In this document: positions 17,055 to 26,190 of the stretch, piece by piece
Position numbering within the stretch: position 1 is the stretch's first letter
How the letters are laid out: each line of letters starts with the position of its first letter
NCBI GenBank assembly: GCA_947476065.1
Contig: CANJPG010000021.1
Span: forward strand, 1-45,290
Length of the DNA stretch: 45,290 nt
Direction: 5' to 3'
Origin: Fidelibacterota bacterium
GTDB taxonomy: Bacteria > Pseudomonadota > Alphaproteobacteria > Rhodospirillales > Rhodospirillaceae
Notes under the pieces: model-generated
Database searches by the model: none
What the model was told of the DNA's origin: nothing
What the model saw: the letters and a program-made list of their open reading frames with translations, nothing else
Program-made: the position numbers and the translations under genes

Positions 17055-18188
17055 TCAGCCGACCTTGATCGCGCGCTGCTCGAGGATATGCAGCCCGTAG
17101 CCTTCGAGGCCGACCACCACTTTCGAAGTGTTGGTCAGAAGGATCATGTTCTTGACGCCGAGATCGACCAGGATCTGAGCGCCGACGCCATAGTCCACCA
17201 GGCGGTGGATGTGGGTTTCGCCGCGCGCCTTGGCCTTGATGCGTTCGACCAATTGCCCCGGGTGCTTTTCACGGAACAGAACCAGCGCGCCGCGGCCATA
17301 GTTGGCCACCATCGCCATGGCCTTGTGCAGCTCGCCGCTGCGCTCGGACTGCGCGTCGTCCAGGATGTCGGGCAGCAGGTTGACGTGGTGCATTCGCACC
17401 ATCACCGGCGCTTCGCCCGCCACGTTGCCTTTGACGAGGACGACGTGCTCGACCCCCGACATGGCGTCGATGTAGACCTTCATCACCCACTCGCCGCCCA
17501 CCTTGGATGTGAACGGCGTTTCGGCAGCCAGTTCCACCAGGCGTTCTTTGCGGCGCCGGTATTCGATCAGGTCGGCGATAGTGCCGATATTCAGCCCATG
17601 CAGCTGCGCGAATTTGATCAGGTCCGGCATGCGCGCCATGGAGCCGTCGTCGTTCATGATCTCGCAGATCACACCCGCCGGGATCAGGCCGGCCAGGCGC
17701 GCCACATCAACGGCCGCCTCGGTATGGCCGGCGCGCACCAGCACGCCGCCGTCCTTGGCCATCAGCGGAAACACATGGCCAGGCGTCGAGATGTCCTGGG
17801 GTGTGGAGGCCGGATCTATCGCGACAGCTATAGTGCGCGCGCGGTCGGCTGCGGAAATGCCCGTCGTCACGCCGGTGCGCGCTTCGATGCTGAGGGTGAA
17901 GGCGGTTGAAAGCCGCGACTGGTTCTGCGCCGGCATCAAGGGAAGTCGGAGGTGCTCGACGCGCTGGCGGGTCATGGACAGGCAAATCAGACCGCGGCCG
18001 TACTTGGCCATGAAATTGATGGCCTCAGGGGTTGCCATCTGGGCCGGAATGATCAGGTCGCCTTCGTTCTCGCGGTCCTCGTCGTCGACGAGAATGAACA
18101 TGCGCCCGTTGCGGGCGTCGTCGAGGATCTCCTCGATCGAGGACAAATAGTCGGCGTTGGCGTTTTTGTCGCGCGCGGTGTCGGGCAT
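17055..18188 (-). CDS. ribBA: DHBP synthase fused to a degenerate GTP cyclohydrolase II domain
   Basis: A 377-residue two-domain protein. The N-terminal half (about 1-215) is an intact 3,4-dihydroxy-2-butanone 4-phosphate synthase: DDEDRENEGDLIIPAQMA, STPGHVFPLMAKDGG, RAGHTEAAVDVARLAG and CEIMNDDGSMARM. The C-terminal half matches GTP cyclohydrolase II in its last part (VDYGVGAQILVDLGVKNMIL, GLEGYGLHI), but the zinc site, normally three cysteines in SECxxGDxxxxxRCDCG, is replaced by a stretch beginning MVRMHHVNLLPDILDD with no cysteine. I therefore expect RibB activity only, with RibA supplied elsewhere. It is last in the rpiB-glyA-nrdR-ribD-ribE-ribBA cluster and lies 5 bases after ribE. Confidence 0.93.
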   Translation of the reverse strand: MPDTARDKNANADYLSSIEEILDDARNGRMFILVDDEDRENEGDLIIPAQMATPEAINFMAKYGRGLICLSMTRQRVEHLRLPLMPAQNQSRLSTAFTLSIEARTGVTTGISAADRARTIAVAIDPASTPQDISTPGHVFPLMAKDGGVLVRAGHTEAAVDVARLAGLIPAGVICEIMNDDGSMARMPDLIKFAQLHGLNIGTIADLIEYRRRKERLVELAAETPFTSKVGGEWVMKVYIDAMSGVEHVVLVKGNVAGEAPVMVRMHHVNLLPDILDDAQSERSGELHKAMAMVANYGRGALVLFREKHPGQLVERIKAKARGETHIHRLVDYGVGAQILVDLGVKNMILLTNTSKVVVGLEGYGLHILEQRAIKVG

Positions 18189-18193
18189 GTGCT

Positions 18194-18787
18194 TTAGGTG
18201 ACCGGTTCTATCAAGCGAGCAACATAGCGCGCCAAGCTGTCGATTTCCATGTTGACGCTACCGCCCGCCTTAAGTCCGCCAAATGTGGTAACCGCTTGTG
18301 TGTGCGGGATAATATTGACGCCGAAGGTAGTGGCGTCGACCTCGTTGACGGTCAGCGACACGCCGTCCAGGCACACCGAGCCCTTGGCGGCGACAAACTT
18401 GGCAAGCTCTTTGGGCGGGGCGATGGTGTAGCGCTTGGAACCCGCCTCGTCGAGCACGGCCTCGATGCGCGCCACGCCGTCGACGTGGCCCAGCACCATG
18501 TGTCCGCCCAACTCGTCACCGATCTTCAAGGGGCGTTCGAGATTGACGCGGTCGCCGCTCTTCCAGCTGCCCAGCGTCGTTTTATCCAGCGTCTCCTGGG
18601 AGGCATCGGCGCAAAACCAATCGGGCCCCTTCTCCACCACAGTCAGGCAGCAGCCGTTGCAGGCGATGGAGGCGCCCATATCGACGGTCTTCATGTCGAA
18701 GGCGGTCTTGATCTTGAAGCGCATGGCCGCCTGGCCCTGGCTGACCTCGGTGACGGTGGCCAAATCGGTGATGATGCCGGTGAACAT
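18194..18787 (-). CDS. ribE: Riboflavin synthase, alpha subunit
   Basis: A 197-residue riboflavin synthase that dismutates two dimethylribityllumazine molecules into riboflavin. It has the two repeated barrel domains: repeat 1 begins MFTGIITDLATV with ASIACNGCCLTVVEK, and repeat 2 begins GHMVLGHVDGVARIEAVL with SVCLDGVSLTVNEVDATTFG. The start ATG at 18787 abuts the ribD stop exactly (TAA ATG on the minus strand), and ribBA follows 5 bases later. Confidence 0.96.
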   Translation of the reverse strand: MFTGIITDLATVTEVSQGQAAMRFKIKTAFDMKTVDMGASIACNGCCLTVVEKGPDWFCADASQETLDKTTLGSWKSGDRVNLERPLKIGDELGGHMVLGHVDGVARIEAVLDEAGSKRYTIAPPKELAKFVAAKGSVCLDGVSLTVNEVDATTFGVNIIPHTQAVTTFGGLKAGGSVNMEIDSLARYVARLIEPVT

Positions 18788-19882
18788 TTAGGAGCCTTTC
18801 GCCGCCAGCATATCGAGCGTATCGGGCCCGAAGGCAAGGCTCTCGATCCTATCGAACGATGGGATCGACGCGAGGGTCGTGGCCCCCAGCGGGCCCAGGG
18901 CTGGCAGGCCGTCGCCGCCTATGGCGACCGGCGCGCGGAACCAGGCGATTTCATCGATCAAGCCGGCCTTCAGGAACGCGCCCGCCACCTGACCGCCGCC
19001 TTCAATCAGCACCCGCGTCAACCCGCGGTCGGCCAGGATCGTGCCGACGTCGGCGGTATCGGCGGTCAACACCTCGACACCTTTAGCCGCGAGGTCTTCT
19101 GCCTTCGGGCCGACATCCGCCGTGACCACCCAGGTAGGAATCTCGCGGGCGGTGGTCACCAAATGGGAGTTCATCGGCAAACGCAGCCGCCTGTCTAGAA
19201 CGATACGCACCTTGGGCCGGCCCGCGTAGCCCGGCAAACGACACGTCAGCTGCGGATTGTCGGCCAGGGCCGTGCCCGAGCCGACCAGAATGGCGTCGAA
19301 ACGCGCCCGCAGCGCCTGCACGGCAGCCCTTGCGCGCGGTCCCGTGATCCATTTGCTGTCGCCGTCGGCCAGCGCGATGCGCCCATCGAGGCTGGTGGCG
19401 CACTTCAGGGCAAACAGCGGGCAGTTATCTTTGATCTTTTTGAAAAACCCGGCATTCAGCCGGTCGGCGACGGCCTTGCCGACACCCTGCACGACCGTGA
19501 TGCCCGCCGCTTGCAGTTTGGCGATGCCCTGCCCCGCAACACGCGGATCGGGATCGACCGTGGCAGAAACCACCCGCGCGATGCCGGCGGCGATTAGCGC
19601 CTCGGCACAAGGCGGCGTCTTGCCGTGATGACTGCAAGGTTCAAGCGTGACGTAAGCGGTGGCCCCTTTCGCTGCATGACCTGCGCGCTGCAGCGCTTCG
19701 GTCTCGGCGTGGGGACGTCCGCCGCCTTGCGTCCAGCCGCGCCCGACCACCACACCGTCTTTGACGATGACGCAGCCGACTGACGGATTGGGCCAGGTGT
19801 CACCGAGATTGCGCGCTGCCAGAGACAGCGCGGCGGCCATGAACGCAGCATCAGCCTCCTTAGGGATGGAGGCGTTCGACAT
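18788..19882 (-). CDS. ribD: Bifunctional pyrimidine deaminase / reductase
   Basis: A 364-residue enzyme for the second and third steps of riboflavin synthesis. The N-terminal deaminase has zinc ligands in GGGRPHAETEALQRAG and EPCSHHGKTPPCAEALIAAG. The C-terminal reductase has CATSLDGRIALADGDSKWIT, RARFDAILVGSGTALADNPQLT and the NADPH-site EGGGQVAGAFLKAGLIDE. The start ATG at 19882 shares one base with the nrdR stop (TAATG), so translation is coupled. It is followed with no gap by ribE. Confidence 0.96.
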   Translation of the reverse strand: MSNASIPKEADAAFMAAALSLAARNLGDTWPNPSVGCVIVKDGVVVGRGWTQGGGRPHAETEALQRAGHAAKGATAYVTLEPCSHHGKTPPCAEALIAAGIARVVSATVDPDPRVAGQGIAKLQAAGITVVQGVGKAVADRLNAGFFKKIKDNCPLFALKCATSLDGRIALADGDSKWITGPRARAAVQALRARFDAILVGSGTALADNPQLTCRLPGYAGRPKVRIVLDRRLRLPMNSHLVTTAREIPTWVVTADVGPKAEDLAAKGVEVLTADTADVGTILADRGLTRVLIEGGGQVAGAFLKAGLIDEIAWFRAPVAIGGDGLPALGPLGATTLASIPSFDRIESLAFGPDTLDMLAAKGS

Positions 19883-20355
19883 TACATATCTTGATCGGCC
19901 GACGATGGCTCGCCCATCGTCTCAACGAACGTTTCAAAGTCTCTGATTTCACGGAAATTCTTGTAGACAGAAGCGAAGCGGATATAGGCCACTTTGTCGA
20001 GACCCTGCAGGGCCTCCATGACCATCTCGCCGATGACGCTGGAAGGGATGTCGGACTCGCCCATACTCTCGAGGCGGCGCTGGATGCTGTTGACCACGCG
20101 CTCGATGCGCTCCTCGTCCACCGGGCGTTTGCGGCAGGCGGTGGTGATGGAGCGGGCGATCTTGTCGCGATCGAAGGGGATGCGCTGGCCGCCCTTTTTG
20201 ACGACGGTCAGTTCGCGCAATTGAATCCGTTCGAAGGTGGTGAAACGCGCGGCGCATGCCGGACAGGAGCGCCGGCGGCGGATGGCCGAGTTGTCATCGG
20301 TGGGACGTGAGTCCTTCACCTGGGTATCCATGTGGCCGCAATAAGGACAACGCAT
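19882..20355 (-). CDS. nrdR: Transcriptional repressor NrdR
   Basis: A 157-residue ATP-cone repressor of ribonucleotide reductase genes. The N-terminal zinc ribbon is [20 protein letters not shown] with [13 protein letters not shown]. The ATP-cone begins [20 protein letters not shown]. The start is the ATG at 20355. In alphaproteobacteria nrdR commonly lies between glyA and ribD, as here. I did not find an obvious NrdR-box pair in front of any gene in this window. Confidence 0.97.
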   Translation of the reverse strand: MRCPYCGHMDTQVKDSRPTDDNSAIRRRRSCPACAARFTTFERIQLRELTVVKKGGQRIPFDRDKIARSITTACRKRPVDEERIERVVNSIQRRLESMGESDIPSSVIGEMVMEALQGLDKVAYIRFASVYKNFREIRDFETFVETMGEPSSADQDM

Positions 20356-20437
20356 GTAACCGACCCCTCAAAATTATGCTCCGGCCGACGTCCCCGTCTT
20401 GCCGGTATTCCCCTCGAGACCCTCTTGTCACCCCAAT

Positions 20438-21721
20438 TTATTGATAAATCGGAAACCGGCGACACAAATTCTGGACCCGGCCCCGCACATCCTGCTCGAC
20501 GGCAGCGGTATCACCGGGCTTGGCAGCCTGGGCGTCCAGCACTTCGACGATCCATTCGCCGATCTGCTGAAATTCCCGGATTCCGAAGCCGCGGGTCGTG
20601 GCGGCCGGGGTGCCGAGGCGGACCCCTGACGTAATCGTGGGCTTTTCCGGATCGAAGGGAATGCCGTTCTTGTTGCAGGTCATCCCGGCCCGCTCCAGCA
20701 GGTGCTCGACCACATTGCCCGTCAGCTTTTTGGGGCGCAGATCGACCAGCATCAGATGCGTGTCGGTGCCGCCGGCGACGATCTCGAGGCCGCCCTTGCG
20801 CAAGGTCTCGGCCAGAGCCTTGGCGTTATCGACCACCGCCTGGGCATAGACTTTGAACTCAGGCTTAAGTGCTTCGCCAAACGCAACCGCTTTGCCGGCG
20901 ATGACGTGCATCAGCGGACCGCCCTGGAGACCGGGGAAGATCGCCGAGTTGATCTTTTTGCCGATGTCCTCGTGGTTCGTCAGGATCATACCGCCGCGCG
21001 GACCGCGCAGGGTCTTGTGGGTGGTGGTGGTGACGACATGCGCATGGGGCAGCGGGCTCGGATGCACGCCCGCGGCTACGAGGCCGGCGAAGTGGGCCAT
21101 GTCGACCATCAGCAAGGCGCCGACCGAGTCAGCGATGGCGCGGAAAGCCTTGAAGTCGATGATGCGCGAGTAAGCCGAGCCGCCGCAAATGATCAGCTTG
21201 GGTTTGTGTTCCTTGGCCAGGCTTTCGACCTGATCCATGTCGATGTAGCCGTCCTGACGGCGCACACCGTAGCGAATGGGATTGAACCACTTGCCCGAGA
21301 TATTGGGCGCGGCGCCGTGGGTCAGGTGACCGCCCGAGGCCAGATCCATGCCCATGATGGTGTCGCCCGGCTTCAAAAGTGCCAGAAACACCGCTTCGTT
21401 GGCGGGCGCGCCAGCGTGAGGCTGGACGTTGGCGAAAGAGCAATTGAACAGCTGTTTGGCGCGGTCGATGGCCAGGGTCTCGGCGATATCGACGAATTCA
21501 CAGCCGCCGTAATAGCGCTTGCCGGGATAACCTTCGGCGTACTTGTTGGTGAGTACGCTGCCGACGGCCTCGAGCACGGCGCGGCTGACGATGTTCTCAG
21601 AGGCGATCAGTTCGATCTGCGATTGCTGGCGGTCCAGCTCCTTGGTGAGGGATTCCATCACCGCGGGGTCGGCCTCGGCGAGGCCGCGGCTGAAGAAGGC
21701 TGAGCTAACGGGGCGGTCCAT
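20438..21721 (-). CDS. glyA: Serine hydroxymethyltransferase
   Basis: A 427-residue PLP enzyme converting serine and tetrahydrofolate to glycine and 5,10-methylene-THF. Visible motifs are [40 protein letters not shown] and the PLP-lysine segment [19 protein letters not shown]. The start is the ATG at 21721 ([13 protein letters not shown]); a TTG three codons upstream is unlikely. It lies 36 bases after rpiB and about 80 bases before nrdR, all on one strand. Confidence 0.97.
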   Translation of the reverse strand: MDRPVSSAFFSRGLAEADPAVMESLTKELDRQQSQIELIASENIVSRAVLEAVGSVLTNKYAEGYPGKRYYGGCEFVDIAETLAIDRAKQLFNCSFANVQPHAGAPANEAVFLALLKPGDTIMGMDLASGGHLTHGAAPNISGKWFNPIRYGVRRQDGYIDMDQVESLAKEHKPKLIICGGSAYSRIIDFKAFRAIADSVGALLMVDMAHFAGLVAAGVHPSPLPHAHVVTTTTHKTLRGPRGGMILTNHEDIGKKINSAIFPGLQGGPLMHVIAGKAVAFGEALKPEFKVYAQAVVDNAKALAETLRKGGLEIVAGGTDTHLMLVDLRPKKLTGNVVEHLLERAGMTCNKNGIPFDPEKPTITSGVRLGTPAATTRGFGIREFQQIGEWIVEVLDAQAAKPGDTAAVEQDVRGRVQNLCRRFPIYQ

Positions 21722-21757
21722 GGCGGTCAAAGTCCTCTTATTGGTTTTTAGGCAGCT

Positions 21758-22213
21758 CTAGCCGAGCTTCCCGACGCGGCGGGCATGGCGTCCGCCTTCG
21801 AATTCCGTGGTGAAAAATGTTTTCAAGATGCCGCGCGCCGTCTCAGGCGACGTGCTGCGCGCACCCAAGGCGACGACGTTGGCGTCGTTGTGCTGGCGCG
21901 CGAGTGCGGCGTTGGCCTGATCATGGACAAGGGCCGCGCGCAGGCCTTTGTGGCGATTGACCGCGATGGAAATGCCGATGCCGCTGCCGCAGATCGCGAC
22001 GCCCGCTTTGGCTTTGCCGCTGGAAATGGCTTCAGCAAGGGCATTGCCGTAATCGGGATAATCGACTGAGTCCGTATTGGCGGGGCCCAGGTCGAGAACC
22101 TTGAAGCCAAGCCCGGCCAACTCGCCCAAAAGGGCCGCCTTCAGCTCGAAGCCGGCGTGATCGCTGGCAATGGCGACGGTGTCTCCGGCGCGGGCTAACA
22201 GCTGTTCAGACAT
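21758..22213 (-). CDS. rpiB: Ribose 5-phosphate isomerase B
   Basis: A 151-residue RpiB/LacAB-family isomerase of the pentose phosphate pathway. Key segments are VAIASDHAGFELKAALLGEL, the active-site Cys in VAICGSGIGISIAVNRHKGL, the His in RAALVHDQANAALARQHNDA, and the C-terminal phosphate-binding GGRHARRVGKL. I chose the ATG at 22213 (MSEQLLARAGDTVAIASDHA). The frame continues upstream, but those residues are not RpiB-like. It heads the glyA-nrdR-rib cluster. Confidence 0.95.
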   Translation of the reverse strand: MSEQLLARAGDTVAIASDHAGFELKAALLGELAGLGFKVLDLGPANTDSVDYPDYGNALAEAISSGKAKAGVAICGSGIGISIAVNRHKGLRAALVHDQANAALARQHNDANVVALGARSTSPETARGILKTFFTTEFEGGRHARRVGKLG

Positions 22214-22329
22214 TTTAAGTGAACTGGGAAAGGAATTGGGCCACCTCTGTTGCACGTGGGGATACCACATATCGCCGGCCCGTGCCAATCGAACACAAGA
22301 GGTTGGATTTGTTAGGGAATTTGAAGGTT

Positions 22330-22545
22330 TTAGGAAGACCCCTCGGCCTTCTTGCGTAAGACCGCCTTCAACTTGCGCAGGGCGTTCATTTTCAGCGTGT
22401 AGGGGCTGGCATAGGCTGAGGCCACGACACAGACTTCGGTATTGCTGGCGGGATCGAGGGCCGAGACCTTCACGGCGTTGCCCATGACCCTGATCTCGAA
22501 CAGCACTTCGCCGATCTCGGGATCGAAATCGCTGCCGTCACTCAT
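22330..22545 (-). CDS. Small conserved protein, DUF6898-like
   Basis: A 71-residue protein with the pattern GEVLFEIRVMGNAVKVSALD, TEVCVVASAYASPYTLKMNA and LRKLKAVLRKK. From memory it matches the small DUF6898 family of alphaproteobacteria; I cannot verify this. The start is the ATG at 22545; a TTG 20 codons upstream is in frame but less likely. It ends 117 bases upstream of rpiB on the same strand and is divergent from the penicillin acylase gene. Confidence 0.65.
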   Translation of the reverse strand: MSDGSDFDPEIGEVLFEIRVMGNAVKVSALDPASNTEVCVVASAYASPYTLKMNALRKLKAVLRKKAEGSS

Positions 22546-22631
22546 GGACAACGGCACCAGTTGGCCTTGCAGGGAACCGTGCACACGATCAAGTTCATGG
22601 CTCAATCTAGCACAAAGGGCGCGACCGCGCG

Positions 22632-24980
22632 ATGAGAGCCATAGGCATCTTTAAATGGGTAGTGGTGCTCACCTTTGTCACGGTGATGATCGGCGTGGTG
22701 CTGTGGCTGTCAGCCATTCGCGCCCTGCCCGAGCGCGACGGCAACCGCAGCATCGCCGGCCTTGCAGCACCCGTCACCGTCAGCCGTGACGCCCACGGCG
22801 TTCCGCTGATCACAGCCCAAAGCGAAGATGATGCCTATTTCGCGCTGGGCTACGTCCATGCCCAGGACCGGCTCTTTCAAATGGAGATGATGCGCCGACA
22901 AGGCCAGGGCCGCCTCGCCGAACTGATCGGTAAGGCCGGCGTCAACAGCGACAAGTTCATGCGCACGCTTGGTGTCTATCGCCGCGCGGAGGAAGACTTC
23001 CGCGGCCTCGATGCCGCCACCCAGCACGCCTTCGAGCGCTACGCCGCCGGCGTCAACGTCTGGCTGTCTGAAGGCCACGTGCTACCGCTCGAATTTCAAT
23101 TGCTGTTTTTCAAGCCCGAGCCATGGCGCACGGCGGACTCTTTGGTCTGGCAGAAGCTGATGGGACTGCAGTTATCGGGCAACTGGGACCAGGAGCTATC
23201 GCAAGCCGCCCTGATCGCCAAACTGGGCGCAGACAAAGCGGCCGAACTGACACCCGATCCCCGCCCAGGCGATCCCATCACCACGTCGCAGCATGCATCG
23301 CTGTTTCCGGCCCTGAACCTCCAAGCCCTGCACGCGGCCATGACCAGCGTGATCCAGCCGCATTCGGCCTCCAATGCTTGGGTGGTGGACGGCTCGCGCA
23401 CGCAGTCGGGCAAACCCATCGTCGCCAACGATCCGCATTTGGGTTTTCAATCACCGATCATCTGGTATTTCGCCGGCATCGATACGCCGAGCTTGAAAAT
23501 CTTCGGCGCGACGGTGCCCGGCGTGCCGCTGCACATGCTGGGACACAACCACCATGTTGGCTGGGGCATCACAACGCCCGAAAGCGACACCAGCGATCTG
23601 TTCATTGAGCAGGCCACCGCCGACGGCAAAGCTTACGAAACGCCTGAAGGACCGAAGCCGTTCGTCAACCGCACCGAGGTCATTCAGGTGCGCTTTGGCG
23701 ATCCTGTGGCCGTCACCGTGCGCGAGACGCGTCACGGTCCCGTGGTCAGCGACATCCTGCCGGCCAAAGACACCGCGAACCGTGTGCTGGCTCTGTCAGC
23801 GGCGCTGTTCCAGCCTCATGACCGCTCGGCCGACGGCGTCTATCGCATGAACCGCGCGCAAGATGCGGCGGCGTTTGTAGAGGCCATCAAGCTGTTTCAG
23901 GCGCCGCAGCAGAACATGATGTTCGCCGATACTGCCGGCACCATCGGCTATTACGCGCCGGGCCGCGTGCCGATCCGCAAAGGCGGGGATGGAACAGTCC
24001 CAGTGCCGGGCTGGAGCGGCGACTACGATTGGACCGGATGCATTCCCTTTGAAGAGTTGCCGCACGAGATCGCACCGCCGCGCGGCATCCTGGTCAATGC
24101 CAACAACAAGATGATCCAGGATGACTACCCCCACCTGATCGCCAAACATTGGTTCGCGGGTTACCGCGCCGCGCGCATCGAGGAACTGCTGCAAGCCGGC
24201 GGCGCGGCGACACCCGCGTCCATCGCCGCCACACAGCAGGACACCGTGTCATTTATGGCGCGCGAGATGCTCCCACTGCTGCTCGCACGCTTTACGCCGC
24301 AGACCGAAAAGCACCGCGCGGCCCTCGATCTGCTGAATGCCTGGGACGGCAGCATGGACCGCGAACGGCCCGAGCCGCTGATCTTCGCCTTGTGGATGGA
24401 GAAGCTGAAGGACCGCGTCTTCCAGGACGAACTCGGCGAGCTCTACGACGACTTCTATGGCAACCGCCCCGAAGTGCTGCAGGCAGTGCTCACGGGCGAC
24501 ACCGCCTGGTGCGACGACATCCGCACGCCGGGCGTCGAGACCTGCGATCAGCAGGTCGCCGGTGCTTTCGGCGACGTGATGGTCTGGCTGGAGGCACACA
24601 AGATTACCGACATGGCGGCGCTGCACTGGGGCGATTTCCACCAGACCAGCTTCGGTCACATGCTGTTCCAGAACTTTCCCGTTGTTACAAAACTCGGCGG
24701 CAGATATCTGGCCAGCAGCGGCGACAACTACACCGTCAATCGCGGCTCCTTCACGCCGTCCAGCGCCCGCGTACCCTTCCGCCACAATCACGGCGCCAGT
24801 TTGCGGGCGGTTTACGACTTCAGCGACTTGAGCCAGTCGCAGTTTGCCCTGGCCGGCGGCCAGTCGGGCAACATGGTCTCGGGCAACTATGGCGACCTGC
24901 TGGAGCCCTGGCGCGACGGGCTGTATTTCACCGCGCCAACCGCCGGCACGGCCCTCTACAAGCTGACATTAAAGCCCTAG
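22632..24980 (+). CDS. Penicillin acylase family (Ntn-hydrolase) amidase
   Basis: A 782-residue Ntn-hydrolase of the penicillin G acylase / acyl-homoserine lactone acylase family. An N-terminal hydrophobic anchor (residues 8-29) directs it to the periplasm. The alpha chain has DAHGVPLITAQSEDDAYFAL and GYVHAQDRLFQMEMMRRQGQ. Autocleavage should expose Ser247 in PHSASNAWVVDGSRTQSGKP as nucleophile. Downstream are VANDPHLGFQSPIIWY and a family-typical Asn-rich stretch VNANNKMIQDDYPH. The start is the ATG at 22632. The substrate (beta-lactam side chain, AHL or another amide) is undetermined, and no quorum-sensing gene lies nearby. Confidence 0.93.
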   Translation: MRAIGIFKWVVVLTFVTVMIGVVLWLSAIRALPERDGNRSIAGLAAPVTVSRDAHGVPLITAQSEDDAYFALGYVHAQDRLFQMEMMRRQGQGRLAELIGKAGVNSDKFMRTLGVYRRAEEDFRGLDAATQHAFERYAAGVNVWLSEGHVLPLEFQLLFFKPEPWRTADSLVWQKLMGLQLSGNWDQELSQAALIAKLGADKAAELTPDPRPGDPITTSQHASLFPALNLQALHAAMTSVIQPHSASNAWVVDGSRTQSGKPIVANDPHLGFQSPIIWYFAGIDTPSLKIFGATVPGVPLHMLGHNHHVGWGITTPESDTSDLFIEQATADGKAYETPEGPKPFVNRTEVIQVRFGDPVAVTVRETRHGPVVSDILPAKDTANRVLALSAALFQPHDRSADGVYRMNRAQDAAAFVEAIKLFQAPQQNMMFADTAGTIGYYAPGRVPIRKGGDGTVPVPGWSGDYDWTGCIPFEELPHEIAPPRGILVNANNKMIQDDYPHLIAKHWFAGYRAARIEELLQAGGAATPASIAATQQDTVSFMAREMLPLLLARFTPQTEKHRAALDLLNAWDGSMDRERPEPLIFALWMEKLKDRVFQDELGELYDDFYGNRPEVLQAVLTGDTAWCDDIRTPGVETCDQQVAGAFGDVMVWLEAHKITDMAALHWGDFHQTSFGHMLFQNFPVVTKLGGRYLASSGDNYTVNRGSFTPSSARVPFRHNHGASLRAVYDFSDLSQSQFALAGGQSGNMVSGNYGDLLEPWRDGLYFTAPTAGTALYKLTLKP

Positions 24981-25081
24981 TTGCGCCGCTTGTGAGCCGT
25001 TAAGCGAAGGTTTACATTATTCGTCAATGATTTGGGGTAGGTTGCGGCGTTGGACCGCGGCTTCGGGAACGCTTACAGGCA

Positions 25082-26095
25082 ATGGCAGAGAGACCAGACT
25101 TCGGCGGCGCCGGCAGCGATAGCAAGGCGCCCATCATCATCAAGCGGGTCACGAAGGGTGGCGAAGGCCACCACGGCGGCGCCTGGAAAGTCGCCTACGC
25201 CGACTTCGTGACCGCGATGATGGCCTTCTTCCTGCTGCTGTGGCTGTTGAACGCCGTCACCGAACAGCAGCTGAATGGCGTGGCCGATTATTTCACCCCC
25301 ATCGCCGCCTCCACCCGCGAAAGCGGCGCGGGCGGCATGCTGGGCGGTCAGACCGTCGGCGAGGGTGCGTCACAGTCGCGCACCGGCGCTACCGCCGCTG
25401 TGGTGCTGCCGCCGCCGTCGATTGGTTCCGGCGGATCCGAGATGACCGATCCCAATCAGAGCAGCCAGAATCGCGATGAAACCGCGATCCAGGCCGCCCA
25501 GGAAGCCAAGGCGCAGCTGCAGTTCGAGCAGGTCGCCCAGGAACTCAAGCAGACCATCAGCGGCGTCCCCGACTTGGCGCCCCTGGCCAACAGCCTGATG
25601 GTCGAAAACACGCCCGAAGGCATCCGCATCCAGATCATGGATCAGGACAAGGTCGACATGTTCTCACCGGGCAGCGCCAACCTGTTCCCGAAGAGCAAGG
25701 ACCTTCTGATGCAGGTGGCCAAGGTCATCCGCAAGATGCCCAACAAGATCAGCATCACCGGCCACACCGATCCGTCGACCGCGGTTGATCCCTCCGGCTA
25801 CACCAATTGGGAATTGTCGTCGGACCGTGCCCTGGCCACCCGGCGTGCCCTGCTCGAGGGCCGCATGGACGACCGCCAGATCAATAAAGTCACCGGCGTT
25901 TCGGACCGCGAGCCCATCGACAAAGGTCAAATCCGGTCGCCGCGGAACCGGCGTGTGTCTATCGTGCTGCTGCGCGCGGAAAACACCAAAGCCGAGGACT
26001 TCGACCGCCTGCCGCGCTTCCTGGAGAAATCCGGCGGCTCACAACCCTCTAACGCCGCTACCGGCGAAAATCTCGCGCCCGCCGCAACGCACTGA
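25082..26095 (+). CDS. motB: Flagellar motor stator protein MotB
   Basis: A 337-residue protein with one N-terminal membrane helix carrying the proton-channel Asp (AYADFVTAMMAFFLLLWLLN). A Gly/Ala/Gln-rich linker (about 85-150) follows, then an OmpA/MotB peptidoglycan-binding domain with KISITGHTDPSTAVDP, WELSSDRALATRRALLEG and PRNRRVSIVLLRAE. With MotA it forms the torque-generating stator. MotA is not adjacent. The start is the ATG at 25082. A standalone MotB gene without motA is unusual but known. Confidence 0.92.
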   Translation: MAERPDFGGAGSDSKAPIIIKRVTKGGEGHHGGAWKVAYADFVTAMMAFFLLLWLLNAVTEQQLNGVADYFTPIAASTRESGAGGMLGGQTVGEGASQSRTGATAAVVLPPPSIGSGGSEMTDPNQSSQNRDETAIQAAQEAKAQLQFEQVAQELKQTISGVPDLAPLANSLMVENTPEGIRIQIMDQDKVDMFSPGSANLFPKSKDLLMQVAKVIRKMPNKISITGHTDPSTAVDPSGYTNWELSSDRALATRRALLEGRMDDRQINKVTGVSDREPIDKGQIRSPRNRRVSIVLLRAENTKAEDFDRLPRFLEKSGGSQPSNAATGENLAPAATH

Positions 26096-26190
26096 AGTTC
26101 ATACTTAATTAGGGCATGAAAAGACCCCCGGCCGGCGTATCCCGGGGGCTTGCCAGAGTGGCTGCCGCCCGCCATGCTACCCTTCTGAAC

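Noticed and set aside
21722-22329. Riboswitch (FMN, glycine or TPP) in front of the rpiB-glyA-rib genes
   Set aside because: I looked for the conserved FMN, glycine and TPP cores upstream of rpiB, glyA, ribD, ribH and thiL and saw none. Gaps between these genes are mostly too short.
26125-26148. CCCCCGG / CCGGGGG hairpin between motB and bpt as a terminator
   Set aside because: The stem is good, but there is no U tract on the plus strand, where both genes lie. It may be Rho-assisted or incidental.
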